A stretch of 40,820 bases of DNA from CAYMRL01 sp964398985. Its GTDB lineage: Bacteria > Deinococcota > Deinococci > Deinococcales > Trueperaceae. The stretch is from NCBI GenBank assembly GCA_964398985.1, contig CAYNOS010000021.1, positions 1 to 40,820 on the forward strand. Direction: 5' to 3'. A model generated the notes under the pieces. The model made no database searches and was not told the DNA's origin. It was given only the letters and a program-made list of their open reading frames with translations. This document shows positions 18,808 to 26,577 of the stretch, piece by piece (within the stretch, counting starts at the first letter, position 1; each line of letters begins with the position of its first letter). Both the position numbers and the translations under genes were made by a program.

Positions 18808-20046
18808 CTACCGGAGAACAGGCGGCAGTGGGATGGTCACGTAGTTGATCGTGATCGCCGGACCGTCGCTAGCGCCCTCTGGAACAGCGCGACGGGTGTT
18901 GGTGACGCTTGGGTCGTCCGTCGGAGAAAGCACGAAGACCGCGGTGCCGTCCCAATCTCCGTTGTCGACGAGCTCCTGCATGATCCCGCCGAGGTCGGGA
19001 GTCTCGTAGGCCTCGTCGACCGCCCATGCGTCGGTGATCGCCCAGGCGACCGTGGCCGCGGTGGAGTCGCGGAGACTGAGGTTGAAGCTGGGGTTCTCGA
19101 GGGCGTCGGCCGCCAGGTTGATGGGGGCATCGGCAGCATCGGCCCAGATGCTGACGTTGACGTCGCCGCTGCCGGCGCTGATCGCGGTGAACTCGATGAC
19201 AGCGCTTTCGATCCTGGTGCCGAGCAACGCCGCGGACGTGAGGTCGAACCGAAGACCGACGTGCTGCTGAACCTCGTGGGTCAGGTCGAAGCCGAGGTCG
19301 AGGTCGCTGGAGCTCTGGTAGTTGAAGCCCGCGGGCCAGTCGATCTCGCTCTGTGGGGGATCGTCCTGGCTCGCCGTGAGGAACTCCTCGCTGCTATCCG
19401 CTTGAGCTTCGATCCTGACTGTCAGCGTCGACACGTCGTTGAAGTTGGCCGTGACCGCTGCCTCGCCCTCGTTCATCGTGACATCGCAGGTGAGGGTGAA
19501 GAGGCCGTCGCAGTCGCCACCGGTCCAGCCGGCGAACGCTCCGACGGTGGCGGCGGCGGTCAGCGTGACGACGGTGTTCTCGTCGAAGTCCGCCGAATCG
19601 GTGACGCCGCCATCGGTGTCGATGCCTGCGGGAGCGCTGGTGACGCTACCCGCAGCACTGCCGCCAGCGACCACGTTGACGGTCAGCGTGACGGGTTCGC
19701 CGGGCGGTGCGTCCTCCGTGAACGTCGCGGTGACGGTCATGTCGGCGTCTACGGTCACGACGCAAGGATCGGCCGGATCGGCGCAATCAGCATGATCCCA
19801 GCCAGCGAAGGTCCAGCCGGTGTCCGCCACGGCCGTGAGGGTCACCTCGGTGCCGTCAGTGAACGCGTGGTCGTCGGAGCCGGGTCCGGTCTGGCTGATG
19901 CCGATGGGGTTCGAAGAGACCGTTCCGTTGCCGACGACGGTCACCGTCAGCGTCGAAGTTTCGGCGGGCGGCGGCTGGACACCGCAAGCGGCCAGGAACA
20001 GCAGGCCGGCCGCAGCCACCAGACTGAGACGTAACTTCTTGTGCAT
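18808..20046 (-). CDS. Lipoprotein with two InlB-type beta repeats and a C-terminal adhesin-like beta domain
   Basis: 412 aa from ATG 20046 with GAGGAG upstream. Signal peptide and lipobox LAACG near residue 19. Two beta repeats follow, each with the Thr-Leu-Thr-Val opening and an AGW core: TFAGWDHADC and AFAGWTGGDC. Both resemble the divergent InlB B-repeat ('bacterial repeat') family and carry Cys pairs that may form disulphides. The C-terminal 200 residues (VGLRFDLTSAALLG ... AITINYVT) resemble DNRLRE/CBM96-like domains of surface proteins. Likely cell-surface binding protein; ligand unknown. It stands alone as a transcription unit. Confidence 0.8.
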   Translation of the reverse strand: MHKKLRLSLVAAAGLLFLAACGVQPPPAETSTLTVTVVGNGTVSSNPIGISQTGPGSDDHAFTDGTEVTLTAVADTGWTFAGWDHADCADPADPCVVTVDADMTVTATFTEDAPPGEPVTLTVNVVAGGSAAGSVTSAPAGIDTDGGVTDSADFDENTVVTLTAAATVGAFAGWTGGDCDGLFTLTCDVTMNEGEAAVTANFNDVSTLTVRIEAQADSSEEFLTASQDDPPQSEIDWPAGFNYQSSSDLDLGFDLTHEVQQHVGLRFDLTSAALLGTRIESAVIEFTAISAGSGDVNVSIWADAADAPINLAADALENPSFNLSLRDSTAATVAWAITDAWAVDEAYETPDLGGIMQELVDNGDWDGTAVFVLSPTDDPSVTNTRRAVPEGASDGPAITINYVTIPLPPVLR

Positions 20047-20166
20047 GATTCTCCTCGATCCTCTCATCGGGCCTTGGCCCGGGGAGAACTGCGCCCCGGC
20101 AGGCTGCCGGTAGCGATCCGGTGGCGCCAGTTGGGTGGGCGCCGGCACGGGACACGTGCTGGCTCA

Positions 20167-20172
20167 GTTATA
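20167..20172 (-). promoter_or_regulatory. Candidate -10 box for the repeat lipoprotein
   Basis: TATAAC on the minus strand in an AT-richer patch of the 20047-20250 gap, giving a leader of about 110 bases. A small hairpin GGGCGT-GTAGG-ACGCCC (20216-20232) also lies in this gap, possibly ending the upstream operon. Confidence 0.4.
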
Positions 20173-20250
20173 GCCAATGTGAATCCGACAACGATGTGAC
20201 GTAGTCCCCGCGTGAGGGCGTGTAGGACGCCCATGCGCCGCCTCGATGCT

Positions 20251-20859
20251 TCAGCGATGGCGCCCGCGCCGAGTCCAGCCGAGAAGAACGACCCCGCCAC
20301 CGATCAGCAGCAACGGCAGCAGCCACGGCGGCATGCCGCCCGGGTCGTTGGCCAGCACCGTGATGAAGCCCCAGGCCAGCGCCGGCCACAGCGCCCAGCG
20401 CCCGCCGCCGCTCTCCTTGGGCAGCAGGTACACGGCGGTGAACACGACGGTCAGGCCGAGAGAGAACACAGCGCCGGAGTTCCAACCGGGGAAGACGGAT
20501 CCGAGGCCGGCCACCAGGGAGAGCGTCGCCAGCACTCCGGCAGGGATGAGCGCCCACGGGTTCGCTCCCGGCCGCGGTGTCGCGTACAGCAACCAGAACG
20601 CCAAGGCGATGAACGCGAGGAAGGCCGAGCCAGCCAGGTACTTCAGGCTCGAGGCGGCGATGATCGCGATGACCCCCAGCACCACCAGCCTGGTCGTCAG
20701 GTTGACGCGCGGCACGAGGTAGCGCCACGCGACGACGCCGAGCATCCCAAGGGCCCCGAGGCGCACGAGCTCGATGAACATGCTGCCCGGACCGCCGCGG
20801 CTGAGCAGCATCAGCACCCCCAGGCCGACGACCAGGAAGCCGACATGGTTGCGCTTCAC
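20251..20859 (-). CDS. Multi-pass membrane protein, paralogue of the 23226 gene
   Basis: 202 aa, GTG start, about six hydrophobic segments, basic tail RRGRHR. Two internal motifs of the same type occur: NPWALIPAGVLATLS and RWALWPALAWG. The second half aligns by eye with the product of the divergent gene at 23226-24014 (WALIPAG, FGWN/PGWN, a conserved GGG near the end). It overlaps the sensor kinase gene by 4 bases (GTGA 20856-20859), so it belongs to the two-component operon. A sensor accessory role, like LiaF in LiaFSR systems, is an inference from context; there is no sequence match to LiaF. Confidence 0.8.
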   Translation of the reverse strand: MKRNHVGFLVVGLGVLMLLSRGGPGSMFIELVRLGALGMLGVVAWRYLVPRVNLTTRLVVLGVIAIIAASSLKYLAGSAFLAFIALAFWLLYATPRPGANPWALIPAGVLATLSLVAGLGSVFPGWNSGAVFSLGLTVVFTAVYLLPKESGGGRWALWPALAWGFITVLANDPGGMPPWLLPLLLIGGGVVLLGWTRRGRHR

Positions 20860-22373
20860 GTCCCGCCTCCTGCGAGCGGCAGCTCGATCCGTACCGCGGT
20901 GCCCTTGCCGGGCTCGCTTCTGACCCGCAGCTTCCCGCCGAGCGCTCCGATGCGCTCATGCATCGAGGTGAGGCCGAGATGGCCGGGGTAGCTGCGAGAT
21001 GGATCGAAGCCGACCCCGTCGTCCTCGACCTCGATGACCAGGTGGCCGCCGTCGGTGCGGCTGCTGACGTTGACGAGCTGCGCGTGAGCGTGCTTGGCGA
21101 CGTTGTGAAGCGCCTCTTGGGCGACCCGCAGCAGCACCTGCTTGGCTTCGAACGGGAGGTCGGGCTCGTCGCCGAGATCGCGCTCGGTCGCGAGCGCGTG
21201 GCGCAGCTCGAGCCCGTCGAGCTGGCGGTTGAGGGCTCCGACCAGTCCGACCTCGGCGAGGGCCTCGGGACGCAGCTCGAAGATCAGCGCGCGCATCTCG
21301 GCAAGGGCAGCCTCGGCCAGCTCGATGACGCTGTCGAGTGCGATGGCGCTCTGCTCCGGGTCGCTACGCAGGCGTTTCTTGGTGGCATGGGAGGTAAGCA
21401 CCACCGCGTAGATCGCCTGACTGACCGAGTCGTGGAGCTCGCGGGCGAGGTGCTGGCGTTCCTCGTCGGCCGCCTGCTCACGCGCCCGCTCGTAGAGACG
21501 TGCGTTCTCGATCGCCACAGCGGCCTGCGCGGCCAACCCGCCGGCGAGCCGCAACTGCTCCTCGTCCCAGGCGTGGCCCGGCGGCAAGTAGGCGTGCAGC
21601 ACGCCAAGCACCTGGTCGCGGGCGCGCAGGGGGAGGGCCAGGGCATTGGCGTCGACCACGGCGCTGGGTGCGATGGCCTTGGCCGCGTCGTCCTCCGTCG
21701 GCGCCTCGGGGGCGGGACGCTGAGGCACCTCGCCGACCCCCGCCAGCACGACCAGGCGCCCGGACGGGGCGAGCTCCAGCACCTCGGCCGCGACCACCGG
21801 CCCCGACTCCAGCAAGCGTTCGAGCACCGCCTCGAGTTGCGGTGCCAGCTCGTCGGTGATCGCGATCGTGTTCGAGAGCGCCAGCAGGCCGCGCAGCTCG
21901 GCGGTGCGGGCCGCGACGCGCGATTCCAGGCGGCTCTGTGCCGCCAACAGCGCATCGGCCATGCCGTCGAAGGACCGCGCCAGCTCGCCGAGTTCGGAGC
22001 GGTCGGCCTGATCGAGGCGCACGGCCTGGTCGCCGCGCGCGAGCGCCCTGGTGGCTGCCGTCAGGCGCGCGATCGGGTCGGCCAGCAGCGTGCGGGAGAA
22101 CGCCGCCGCCGCCACTACGGTTACGGCCACGACCGCCGCCAGGTTGATCAAGGTCCCCCGCAGCACGGCCGCCACCAGCTCCGGGTCGATGCCGCTGACC
22201 TGGTCGTCGATCGCGCCCGGGGTGAGGTCGAGCCCGCCCGCCACCATCACGCCCAGCGCGCGCCACAGCAAGATGATCGTGGCCGCCACGAGCACGGCGA
22301 CCACGGCGAGCAGCAGCAGGATCAGCCGTGTCGAGATCCGGTGCTGCCAGGGTACCGGCGTCTCACCGGTCAC
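20856..22373 (-). CDS. Sensor histidine kinase (HAMP-GAF-HisKA_3)
   Basis: 505 aa from GTG 22373, which overlaps the end of the response-regulator gene by 11 bases. Two transmembrane helices (about 17-40 and 73-97) bracket a very short external loop. HAMP follows (about 97-150), then a GAF domain (about 170-295), the HisKA_3 box with phospho-acceptor His314 (ERQHLARELHDSVSQ) and a C-terminal HATPase_c with the GVGFDPS glycine box. The short loop suggests intramembrane sensing or sensing through a partner. A longer in-frame reading to 22517 lies inside the regulator gene and is rejected. Partner of the NarL-type regulator upstream. Confidence 0.93.
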   Translation of the reverse strand: MTGETPVPWQHRISTRLILLLLAVVAVLVAATIILLWRALGVMVAGGLDLTPGAIDDQVSGIDPELVAAVLRGTLINLAAVVAVTVVAAAAFSRTLLADPIARLTAATRALARGDQAVRLDQADRSELGELARSFDGMADALLAAQSRLESRVAARTAELRGLLALSNTIAITDELAPQLEAVLERLLESGPVVAAEVLELAPSGRLVVLAGVGEVPQRPAPEAPTEDDAAKAIAPSAVVDANALALPLRARDQVLGVLHAYLPPGHAWDEEQLRLAGGLAAQAAVAIENARLYERAREQAADEERQHLARELHDSVSQAIYAVVLTSHATKKRLRSDPEQSAIALDSVIELAEAALAEMRALIFELRPEALAEVGLVGALNRQLDGLELRHALATERDLGDEPDLPFEAKQVLLRVAQEALHNVAKHAHAQLVNVSSRTDGGHLVIEVEDDGVGFDPSRSYPGHLGLTSMHERIGALGGKLRVRSEPGKGTAVRIELPLAGGGT

Positions 22374-23067
22374 GCTCCACCAATCCCTCGCGCAACGCGT
22401 AGAGCGCCGCTTGGGTGCGGCTCTTGAGCGCCAGCTTCGAGAGCAGATTCGAGACGTGGGTCTTGACGGTTGCCTCCGCCACGTCGAGTTGTTGGGCGAT
22501 CGACTTGTTGGTGGCACCTCCGGCTATCAGCCGCAAGACCTCGACCTCGCGCTCCGTCAGCGGCTCTCTGATCAGCGGCGAGCGGACCTCGCGCACGAGC
22601 CGTTGCTGCGCGCGTGGATCGAGGCGCACTTCCCCGCGGGCCGCGGCGCGCACCGCCTCGAAGAGGTCGTCGGGACGGGTCTCCTTGAGCATGTAGCCGG
22701 CCGCGCCGGCCTCGACGACGTCGATCACCATGCGGTCCTCGAGCACCGAGGTGAGTGCGACGACCTCCACCCCGGGGTGGGCCTGGCGGATCTGACGGGT
22801 GGCCTCGACGCCGTTCATGACCGGCATCAGCAGGTCCATGACGACGACGTCGGGCGCCAGCTCTGCGACGCGCTCGACCGCCTGGCGGCCGTTCTCCGCC
22901 TCGCCGACGATCTCGAAGTCGTCCTCGGCGTCGAAGACCATGCGCAGGCCGCGTCTGACTACCGTGTGGTCGTCGACGAGCAGGACCCTGATCACTTCTC
23001 GTGGCTCGGACAAGTCCGGCGCCGCCTTCCCTGGGGTGAGTCCGGGCGCCGACCTGGACTCTGACAC
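22363..23067 (-). CDS. NarL/LuxR-family response regulator
   Basis: 234 aa. Receiver domain with the acidic pair in VLLVDDHTVVRRG and phospho-acceptor Asp in VVVMDLLMPVMNG. The C-terminal LuxR-type HTH is LTEREVEVLRLIAGG to VKTHVSNLLSKL. First gene of the regulator-kinase-membrane protein operon. Two GTG starts (23073 and 23067) follow TAGGCT by 4 and 10 bases; I prefer 23067 because it would be within the transcript. A 7-bp inverted repeat at 23131-23152 in the divergent region is a candidate binding site. Confidence 0.93.
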   Translation of the reverse strand: MSESRSAPGLTPGKAAPDLSEPREVIRVLLVDDHTVVRRGLRMVFDAEDDFEIVGEAENGRQAVERVAELAPDVVVMDLLMPVMNGVEATRQIRQAHPGVEVVALTSVLEDRMVIDVVEAGAAGYMLKETRPDDLFEAVRAAARGEVRLDPRAQQRLVREVRSPLIREPLTEREVEVLRLIAGGATNKSIAQQLDVAEATVKTHVSNLLSKLALKSRTQAALYALREGLVERDR

Positions 23068-23077
23068 CCGCACGGCG

Positions 23078-23083
23078 AGCCTA
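23078..23083 (-). promoter_or_regulatory. -10 box for the two-component operon
   Basis: TAGGCT on the minus strand, 10 bases before GTG 23067. Probably a leaderless start. Confidence 0.45.
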
Positions 23084-23130
23084 ACCGGCAGCGCGGCCTG
23101 GTGCCTCCGCCTTTCGGCCTAGCCAGTGTT

Positions 23131-23152
23131 CCGACCTTCAGGGTGAGGTCGG
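23131..23152. promoter_or_regulatory. Candidate response-regulator operator
   Basis: CCGACCT, 8 bases, AGGTCGG: a perfect 7-bp inverted repeat between the divergent regulator and membrane-protein genes. Its centre is about 62 bases upstream of the predicted start for the plus-strand gene, a usual activator position. Confidence 0.45.
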
Positions 23153-23191
23153 CGACCCGGTCGGGCGATTCACGCTCACAGGCGCTGCCCT

Positions 23192-23197
23192 TAGCAT
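23192..23197 (+). promoter_or_regulatory. -10 box for the 23226 membrane protein
   Basis: TAGCAT, giving a leader of about 20 bases that contains AAGGAGGT. Confidence 0.5.
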
Positions 23198-23225
23198 CAC
23201 GGCAAGACCGAAGGAGGTCATGGTG

Positions 23226-24014
23226 ATGACGAACCCCTCTGGCGGCAACGCCAATCGCGACAACCGGCTACCGGCCTACATCCTCATCGGGATCGGTGTG
23301 GTGGCCCTGCTTGCCGGCAGCGGCATCCTGCGTCTGCTCGGCGGGGTGGTGGGCGGAGTGCTGCTTGGCGCGCTTGCCTACTACGCCTACAGCGAGGGAC
23401 GGCGCAGCGGCAACACCGTGTGGCGCGTGGCGGCGTACCCGCTGGCAGGCCTGGCGCTGGCGTCGCTGGTTCCGGGACCGTTCGGCGGGGGCGCGTTCCT
23501 GGCTGGCCTGGGACTGGCGTTCGCGGTCGTGTGGCGCGAGAACCCCCAGCGCTGGTGGGCCCTGATCCCCGCCGGCACGCTGGCCTCGCTGGCGGCTGTG
23601 GCGTTCTTCCAGGGCACCTTCGGATGGAACATGGGTTGGCTGTTCCTGCTCGGCCTTGCCGCCACGTTCTTCGCTCTGACGCGCCTGGAGGTCGAACCGC
23701 AGCCGTGGGGCATCTACCCGGCGGCAGCCCTCGCGGTGCTGGCCGTGCTGAGCTTCACCAGCTCCGGCGGATGGATCGTGCCCACCCTGATGGTGCTCGG
23801 CGGCGCCTGGCTCCTGTTCAAGGACCGGCTGTCCGGCTCAGCGTTGAAGGCGCCGGCCGGTCATGACGGCCCACCCTCAGTGACGACGACAACGCCCCCC
23901 AGCCCGCTGGCGGCACCGCCGGTGGCCGAAGAGCCAGAGGCGGCCAGCACCGAGGATGCCCGCACTCACGGCGAGGACGGCGCCAGCGACGGAACCGACG
24001 AGAGCGTGGCCTGA
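23226..24014 (+). CDS. Multi-pass membrane protein, paralogue of the 20251 gene
   Basis: 262 aa. After a short polar N-terminus come about seven hydrophobic segments, then a cytoplasmic-looking acidic, Thr/Pro-rich tail of about 65 residues that the paralogue lacks. Shared motifs are RWWALIPAGTLASLA and PWGIYPAAALAV, each matching the W-A/G-x-x-P-A motifs of the 20251 product. Three in-frame start codons (ATG 23220, GTG 23223, ATG 23226) follow AGGAGG at 23212-23217; 23226 has the best spacing (8). Divergent from the regulator gene, suggesting control by it. Function unknown. Confidence 0.8.
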   Translation: MTNPSGGNANRDNRLPAYILIGIGVVALLAGSGILRLLGGVVGGVLLGALAYYAYSEGRRSGNTVWRVAAYPLAGLALASLVPGPFGGGAFLAGLGLAFAVVWRENPQRWWALIPAGTLASLAAVAFFQGTFGWNMGWLFLLGLAATFFALTRLEVEPQPWGIYPAAALAVLAVLSFTSSGGWIVPTLMVLGGAWLLFKDRLSGSALKAPAGHDGPPSVTTTTPPSPLAAPPVAEEPEAASTEDARTHGEDGASDGTDESVA

Positions 24015-24082
24015 CCAGCCTGCCCGCTGCGGTGGCACCGCTACCGAACCAGGGCCCCCAGCGAACTCGCTGTGGGCGTAGC

Positions 24083-24105
24083 GACCGGGTCCCTCAGGCC
24101 CGGTC
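24083..24105. terminator. Hairpin at the end of convergent genes
   Basis: GACCGGG and CCCGGTC form a 7-bp stem that overlaps the bshB stop codon. A second, weaker hairpin (CCCAGCG...CGCTGTGGG, 24056-24076) lies just before it. Neither has a T-tract. Confidence 0.4.
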
Positions 24106-24915
24106 GAACACCGTGGGGACGTCTGGGTCGAGGTCGTAGTAGAGCTCGGTCTCGGTGATGCGCTCGTGCCAGCGCCGTGACTGCTCGTCGAGCTTGGACA
24201 CGTCGGCGGGCAGCTCGCCGAACTCGACGCCGAGTTCCTTGAACCAGTTGGCGAACATCACCTCGGTCTGGCTGCGGTGAGCCCTGAGCGCGTCGATCTT
24301 CTTGCTGGCGAAGGCGCGGATGTCGCTGGTGACGTTCGGCTCGCCGATCTCTCGGCGCACCTGGTCGTGATCGCCGACGGCGGTCGCCAGCAGGCGCGGC
24401 CGCGAGTGGCGCGGCATCTGCCTGAGCGCCAGCACCAGAGCCTGGCCGATCGCGTCATGATCGGGGTGAACGCCGTAGCCGGGGTAGAACCCGACGACCG
24501 AGCTCGGGCGGAACTCCTCGATCACGGCGCGGATGCGCGCTCCGACCTCGTTGAGGTCCTCGAACTCGACGCACCTGTCGCGCAGTCCGAGGTAGGAGAG
24601 GGTGGCGCCGAGCTCGCGGCAGGCGTCCGCCAGCTCCACCTCCCGCACGTCTCTCAGCGACTCGCGGTTGGCGAACGCCGGCTTGCCCATGCGTCTGCCC
24701 ATGTCCCCGTAGGTGGCGCACAGGTAGTGCACCCGCAGGCCGGCCGCTGAGAACTTCGCCATCGTGCCGCCGGAGCCGAACGACTCGTCGTCGGGGTGCG
24801 GCAGCACCACCAGCAGGGCCGACTCGTCGGCGGGCTCGAGGCGGCGCGCGGCGCGCTGCGCGTGGGAGGCGGGCGAAGCGTCCGCGGGGGTTCGCTGGGT
24901 GCTCGAATCGCTCAC
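24094..24915 (-). CDS. bshB: Bacillithiol biosynthesis-type deacetylase (PIG-L family)
   Basis: 273 aa. The PIG-L/LmbE zinc motif is VVLPHPDDESFGSGGTMAKF (H40, D43), with the third ligand in the GVHPDHDAIG segment. BshB removes the acetyl group from GlcNAc-malate to give GlcN-malate, the second step of bacillithiol synthesis. The immediate upstream partner is yojF, as in Bacillus where yojF sits with bshB2, and this makes the bacillithiol call more likely than mycothiol or general glycan deacetylation. GTG 24915 follows the yojF stop after 1 base. The 30-residue N-terminal extension is disordered-looking. Confidence 0.85.
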   Translation of the reverse strand: MSDSSTQRTPADASPASHAQRAARRLEPADESALLVVLPHPDDESFGSGGTMAKFSAAGLRVHYLCATYGDMGRRMGKPAFANRESLRDVREVELADACRELGATLSYLGLRDRCVEFEDLNEVGARIRAVIEEFRPSSVVGFYPGYGVHPDHDAIGQALVLALRQMPRHSRPRLLATAVGDHDQVRREIGEPNVTSDIRAFASKKIDALRAHRSQTEVMFANWFKELGVEFGELPADVSKLDEQSRRWHERITETELYYDLDPDVPTVFDRA

Positions 24916-24916
24916 T

Positions 24917-25270
24917 TCAGCCCTCCCTGAACGGCGTCTGTGAAAGCTGCAAAGCCACCGTCAATTGCCCGTCGTCGTCGAGCCCCGCGAGCAGCAACTC
25001 GCCGCGACCATTGACCTCGAAATCGGTCAGCCCGTCGGCGTACACCCAACCGTCGCCCAGCTTGAGCCCGACGCGGTACGGTCCGGTGCCCGTCACCTGG
25101 CCGCGCTGGTAGTTGAGCCTGGCGTTGCGCACGAACGCGATTACGGGCGCTCGCTTCTCGGGGCCAAGCGCCGTGTACGAGCCGGTGGTGGTCTCCAGGT
25201 GCAGGTAGACGTCGGTGCCGCGCCTGAGGTCGAGCTCGCTCTGCACCGCGTGACGATCGATCGGCTGCAT
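24917..25270 (-). CDS. yojF: YojF family protein (DUF1806), bacillithiol-associated
   Basis: 117 aa. The conserved core is visible: VYLHLETTTGSYTA, FVRNARLNYQRG, GPYRVGLKLGDGWVYADGL and a C-terminal VALQLSQTPF. In Bacillus this gene is co-transcribed with bshB2; its biochemical role is unclear. The start was taken at ATG 25270 because the conserved MQPI opening is there and GGGAGG precedes it closely; upstream in-frame codons lie in the leader. First gene of a two-gene operon with bshB, expressed from a TAGACT box at 25319-25324. Confidence 0.87.
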   Translation of the reverse strand: MQPIDRHAVQSELDLRRGTDVYLHLETTTGSYTALGPEKRAPVIAFVRNARLNYQRGQVTGTGPYRVGLKLGDGWVYADGLTDFEVNGRGELLLAGLDDDGQLTVALQLSQTPFREG

Positions 25271-25318
25271 GATCCTCCCGGGGCGGCGGCTCGCTGCGCG
25301 CAGCCGCACACGGCTCAG

Positions 25319-25324
25319 AGTCTA
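25319..25324 (-). promoter_or_regulatory. -10 box for yojF-bshB
   Basis: TAGACT on the minus strand with a leader of about 40 bases carrying the ribosome-binding site. Back to back with the M24 peptidase promoter. Confidence 0.5.
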
Positions 25325-25377
25325 GCCTTCGCCGGAGGTGGCTCGTCACCAGGAGGTCACGTTCGCGGCCGCGTAGG

Positions 25378-25383
25378 TATCAT
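25378..25383 (+). promoter_or_regulatory. Leaderless -10 box for the M24 peptidase
   Basis: TATCAT, 6-base spacer, ATG 25390. No Shine-Dalgarno sequence. Confidence 0.6.
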
Positions 25384-25389
25384 CGCGCC

Positions 25390-26565
25390 ATGAACTGGCT
25401 CGCGGCTGCCCAGGAGGAACTTCAGCGCTCTCGCATCGACGGTTGGCTGATCTACGACTTCAGGGGCAGCAACCCGGCGGCTCGCAAGACCTTGGCGCCG
25501 CTGCTCGGCGGCGGCGTTGCCAGCCGCAGGTCGTTCCTGTGGGTGCCCGCCACGGGCACGCCCACCTTGCTGGTTCACGCGATCGAGCGTGGCGCCGTGC
25601 CGGTAGGACTCGCCGAGACACGCAGCTACGCGAGTCGCGCGAGCATGACCGAGGAGTTGCGCCGCATGCTGAGCGGCGCGGCCCGCGTCGCCATGGAGTA
25701 CTCGCCGGAGGGCGACAACCCGTACGTCGGAACGGTCGACGCCGGTACCGTCGAGCGCGTCCGAGCGCTGGGTGTCGAGGTCGTCTCGTCTGGCGACGTG
25801 GCTCAGACGCTCGAGGTGTGGACCACCGAGCAACTCGATCAGCACCTCCAGGCTGCTGCCGTGGTGTTGGAGGCCAAGGATGCCGCGTTCGCGCTGCTCG
25901 CCCAGCGCTGTCGGGCTGGTGTAGCAGTGCGCGAGACAGAAGTGCAAGCGGTCATCGAGGAGAGCTTCGCGGCCGCCGGCTGCATCCGTGACCACGCTCC
26001 CAACGTCAGCTTCGGGGTGCACGCCGCCGACCCCCACTACGAGCCCGGCGGCGGCAACGACGCCGTGCTCCAGCGTGGCGAGGTCGTGCTGATCGACCTC
26101 TGGTGCAAGCTGCCGGAGGCCGAGGCGCCCTACGCCGACGTGACCTGGATGGGTGTGTTCGGTGAGCCCGCTGACGAGGTCGCCGCCACCTTCGCAGCGG
26201 TGAAAGCGGCGCGCGACGCGGCGTTCACCGCGATCGCCGAGGCATACCAGCGAGGCGTTTGGCCGCAGGGGCGGGAGATCGACTCGGTCGCACGCGAGCT
26301 GCTGACTCAAGCCGGCCACGGCGAGGCCTTCATGCACCGCACCGGTCACAGCATCGGCACGCGTTCTGCGCACGGTCAAGCGGCGCATCTCGACGGCTTC
26401 GAGTCGGTCGACAAGCGCGCTCTGAGGCCCGGGTTGGGGGTGACGATCGAACCGGGCGCCTACTACCCGGGCCGTTTCGGCGTGCGCTCCGAGATCAACG
26501 TCTACCTCGCCGAGGATGGGCCGGTGGCCACCACCGACATGCAGGACGAGCTCGAGGTGCTCTGA
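25390..26565 (+). CDS. M24 family metallopeptidase (Xaa-Pro aminopeptidase-like)
   Basis: 391 aa. N-terminal creatinase-like domain (1-160) and pita-bread catalytic domain. The five metal ligands can be placed: Asp in VVLIDLWCK, Asp in YADVTW, His in HRTGHSIG, Glu in VTIEPGAYY and Glu in RSEINVY. Such enzymes cleave N-terminal residues next to proline or act as prolidases with two Mn/Co ions. No signal peptide, so cytoplasmic. Leaderless start at ATG 25390. It converges with the channel-like gene, the stop codons being 12 bases apart. Whether it is an aminopeptidase P or a dipeptidase cannot be told here. Confidence 0.9.
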   Translation: MNWLAAAQEELQRSRIDGWLIYDFRGSNPAARKTLAPLLGGGVASRRSFLWVPATGTPTLLVHAIERGAVPVGLAETRSYASRASMTEELRRMLSGAARVAMEYSPEGDNPYVGTVDAGTVERVRALGVEVVSSGDVAQTLEVWTTEQLDQHLQAAAVVLEAKDAAFALLAQRCRAGVAVRETEVQAVIEESFAAAGCIRDHAPNVSFGVHAADPHYEPGGGNDAVLQRGEVVLIDLWCKLPEAEAPYADVTWMGVFGEPADEVAATFAAVKAARDAAFTAIAEAYQRGVWPQGREIDSVARELLTQAGHGEAFMHRTGHSIGTRSAHGQAAHLDGFESVDKRALRPGLGVTIEPGAYYPGRFGVRSEINVYLAEDGPVATTDMQDELEVL

Positions 26566-26577
26566 GCGCCTCGCTCC

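Noticed and set aside
20958..22427. 489-codon plus-strand open frame opposite the sensor kinase
   Set aside because: Antisense shadow of the histidine kinase; low-information composition and no family motif.
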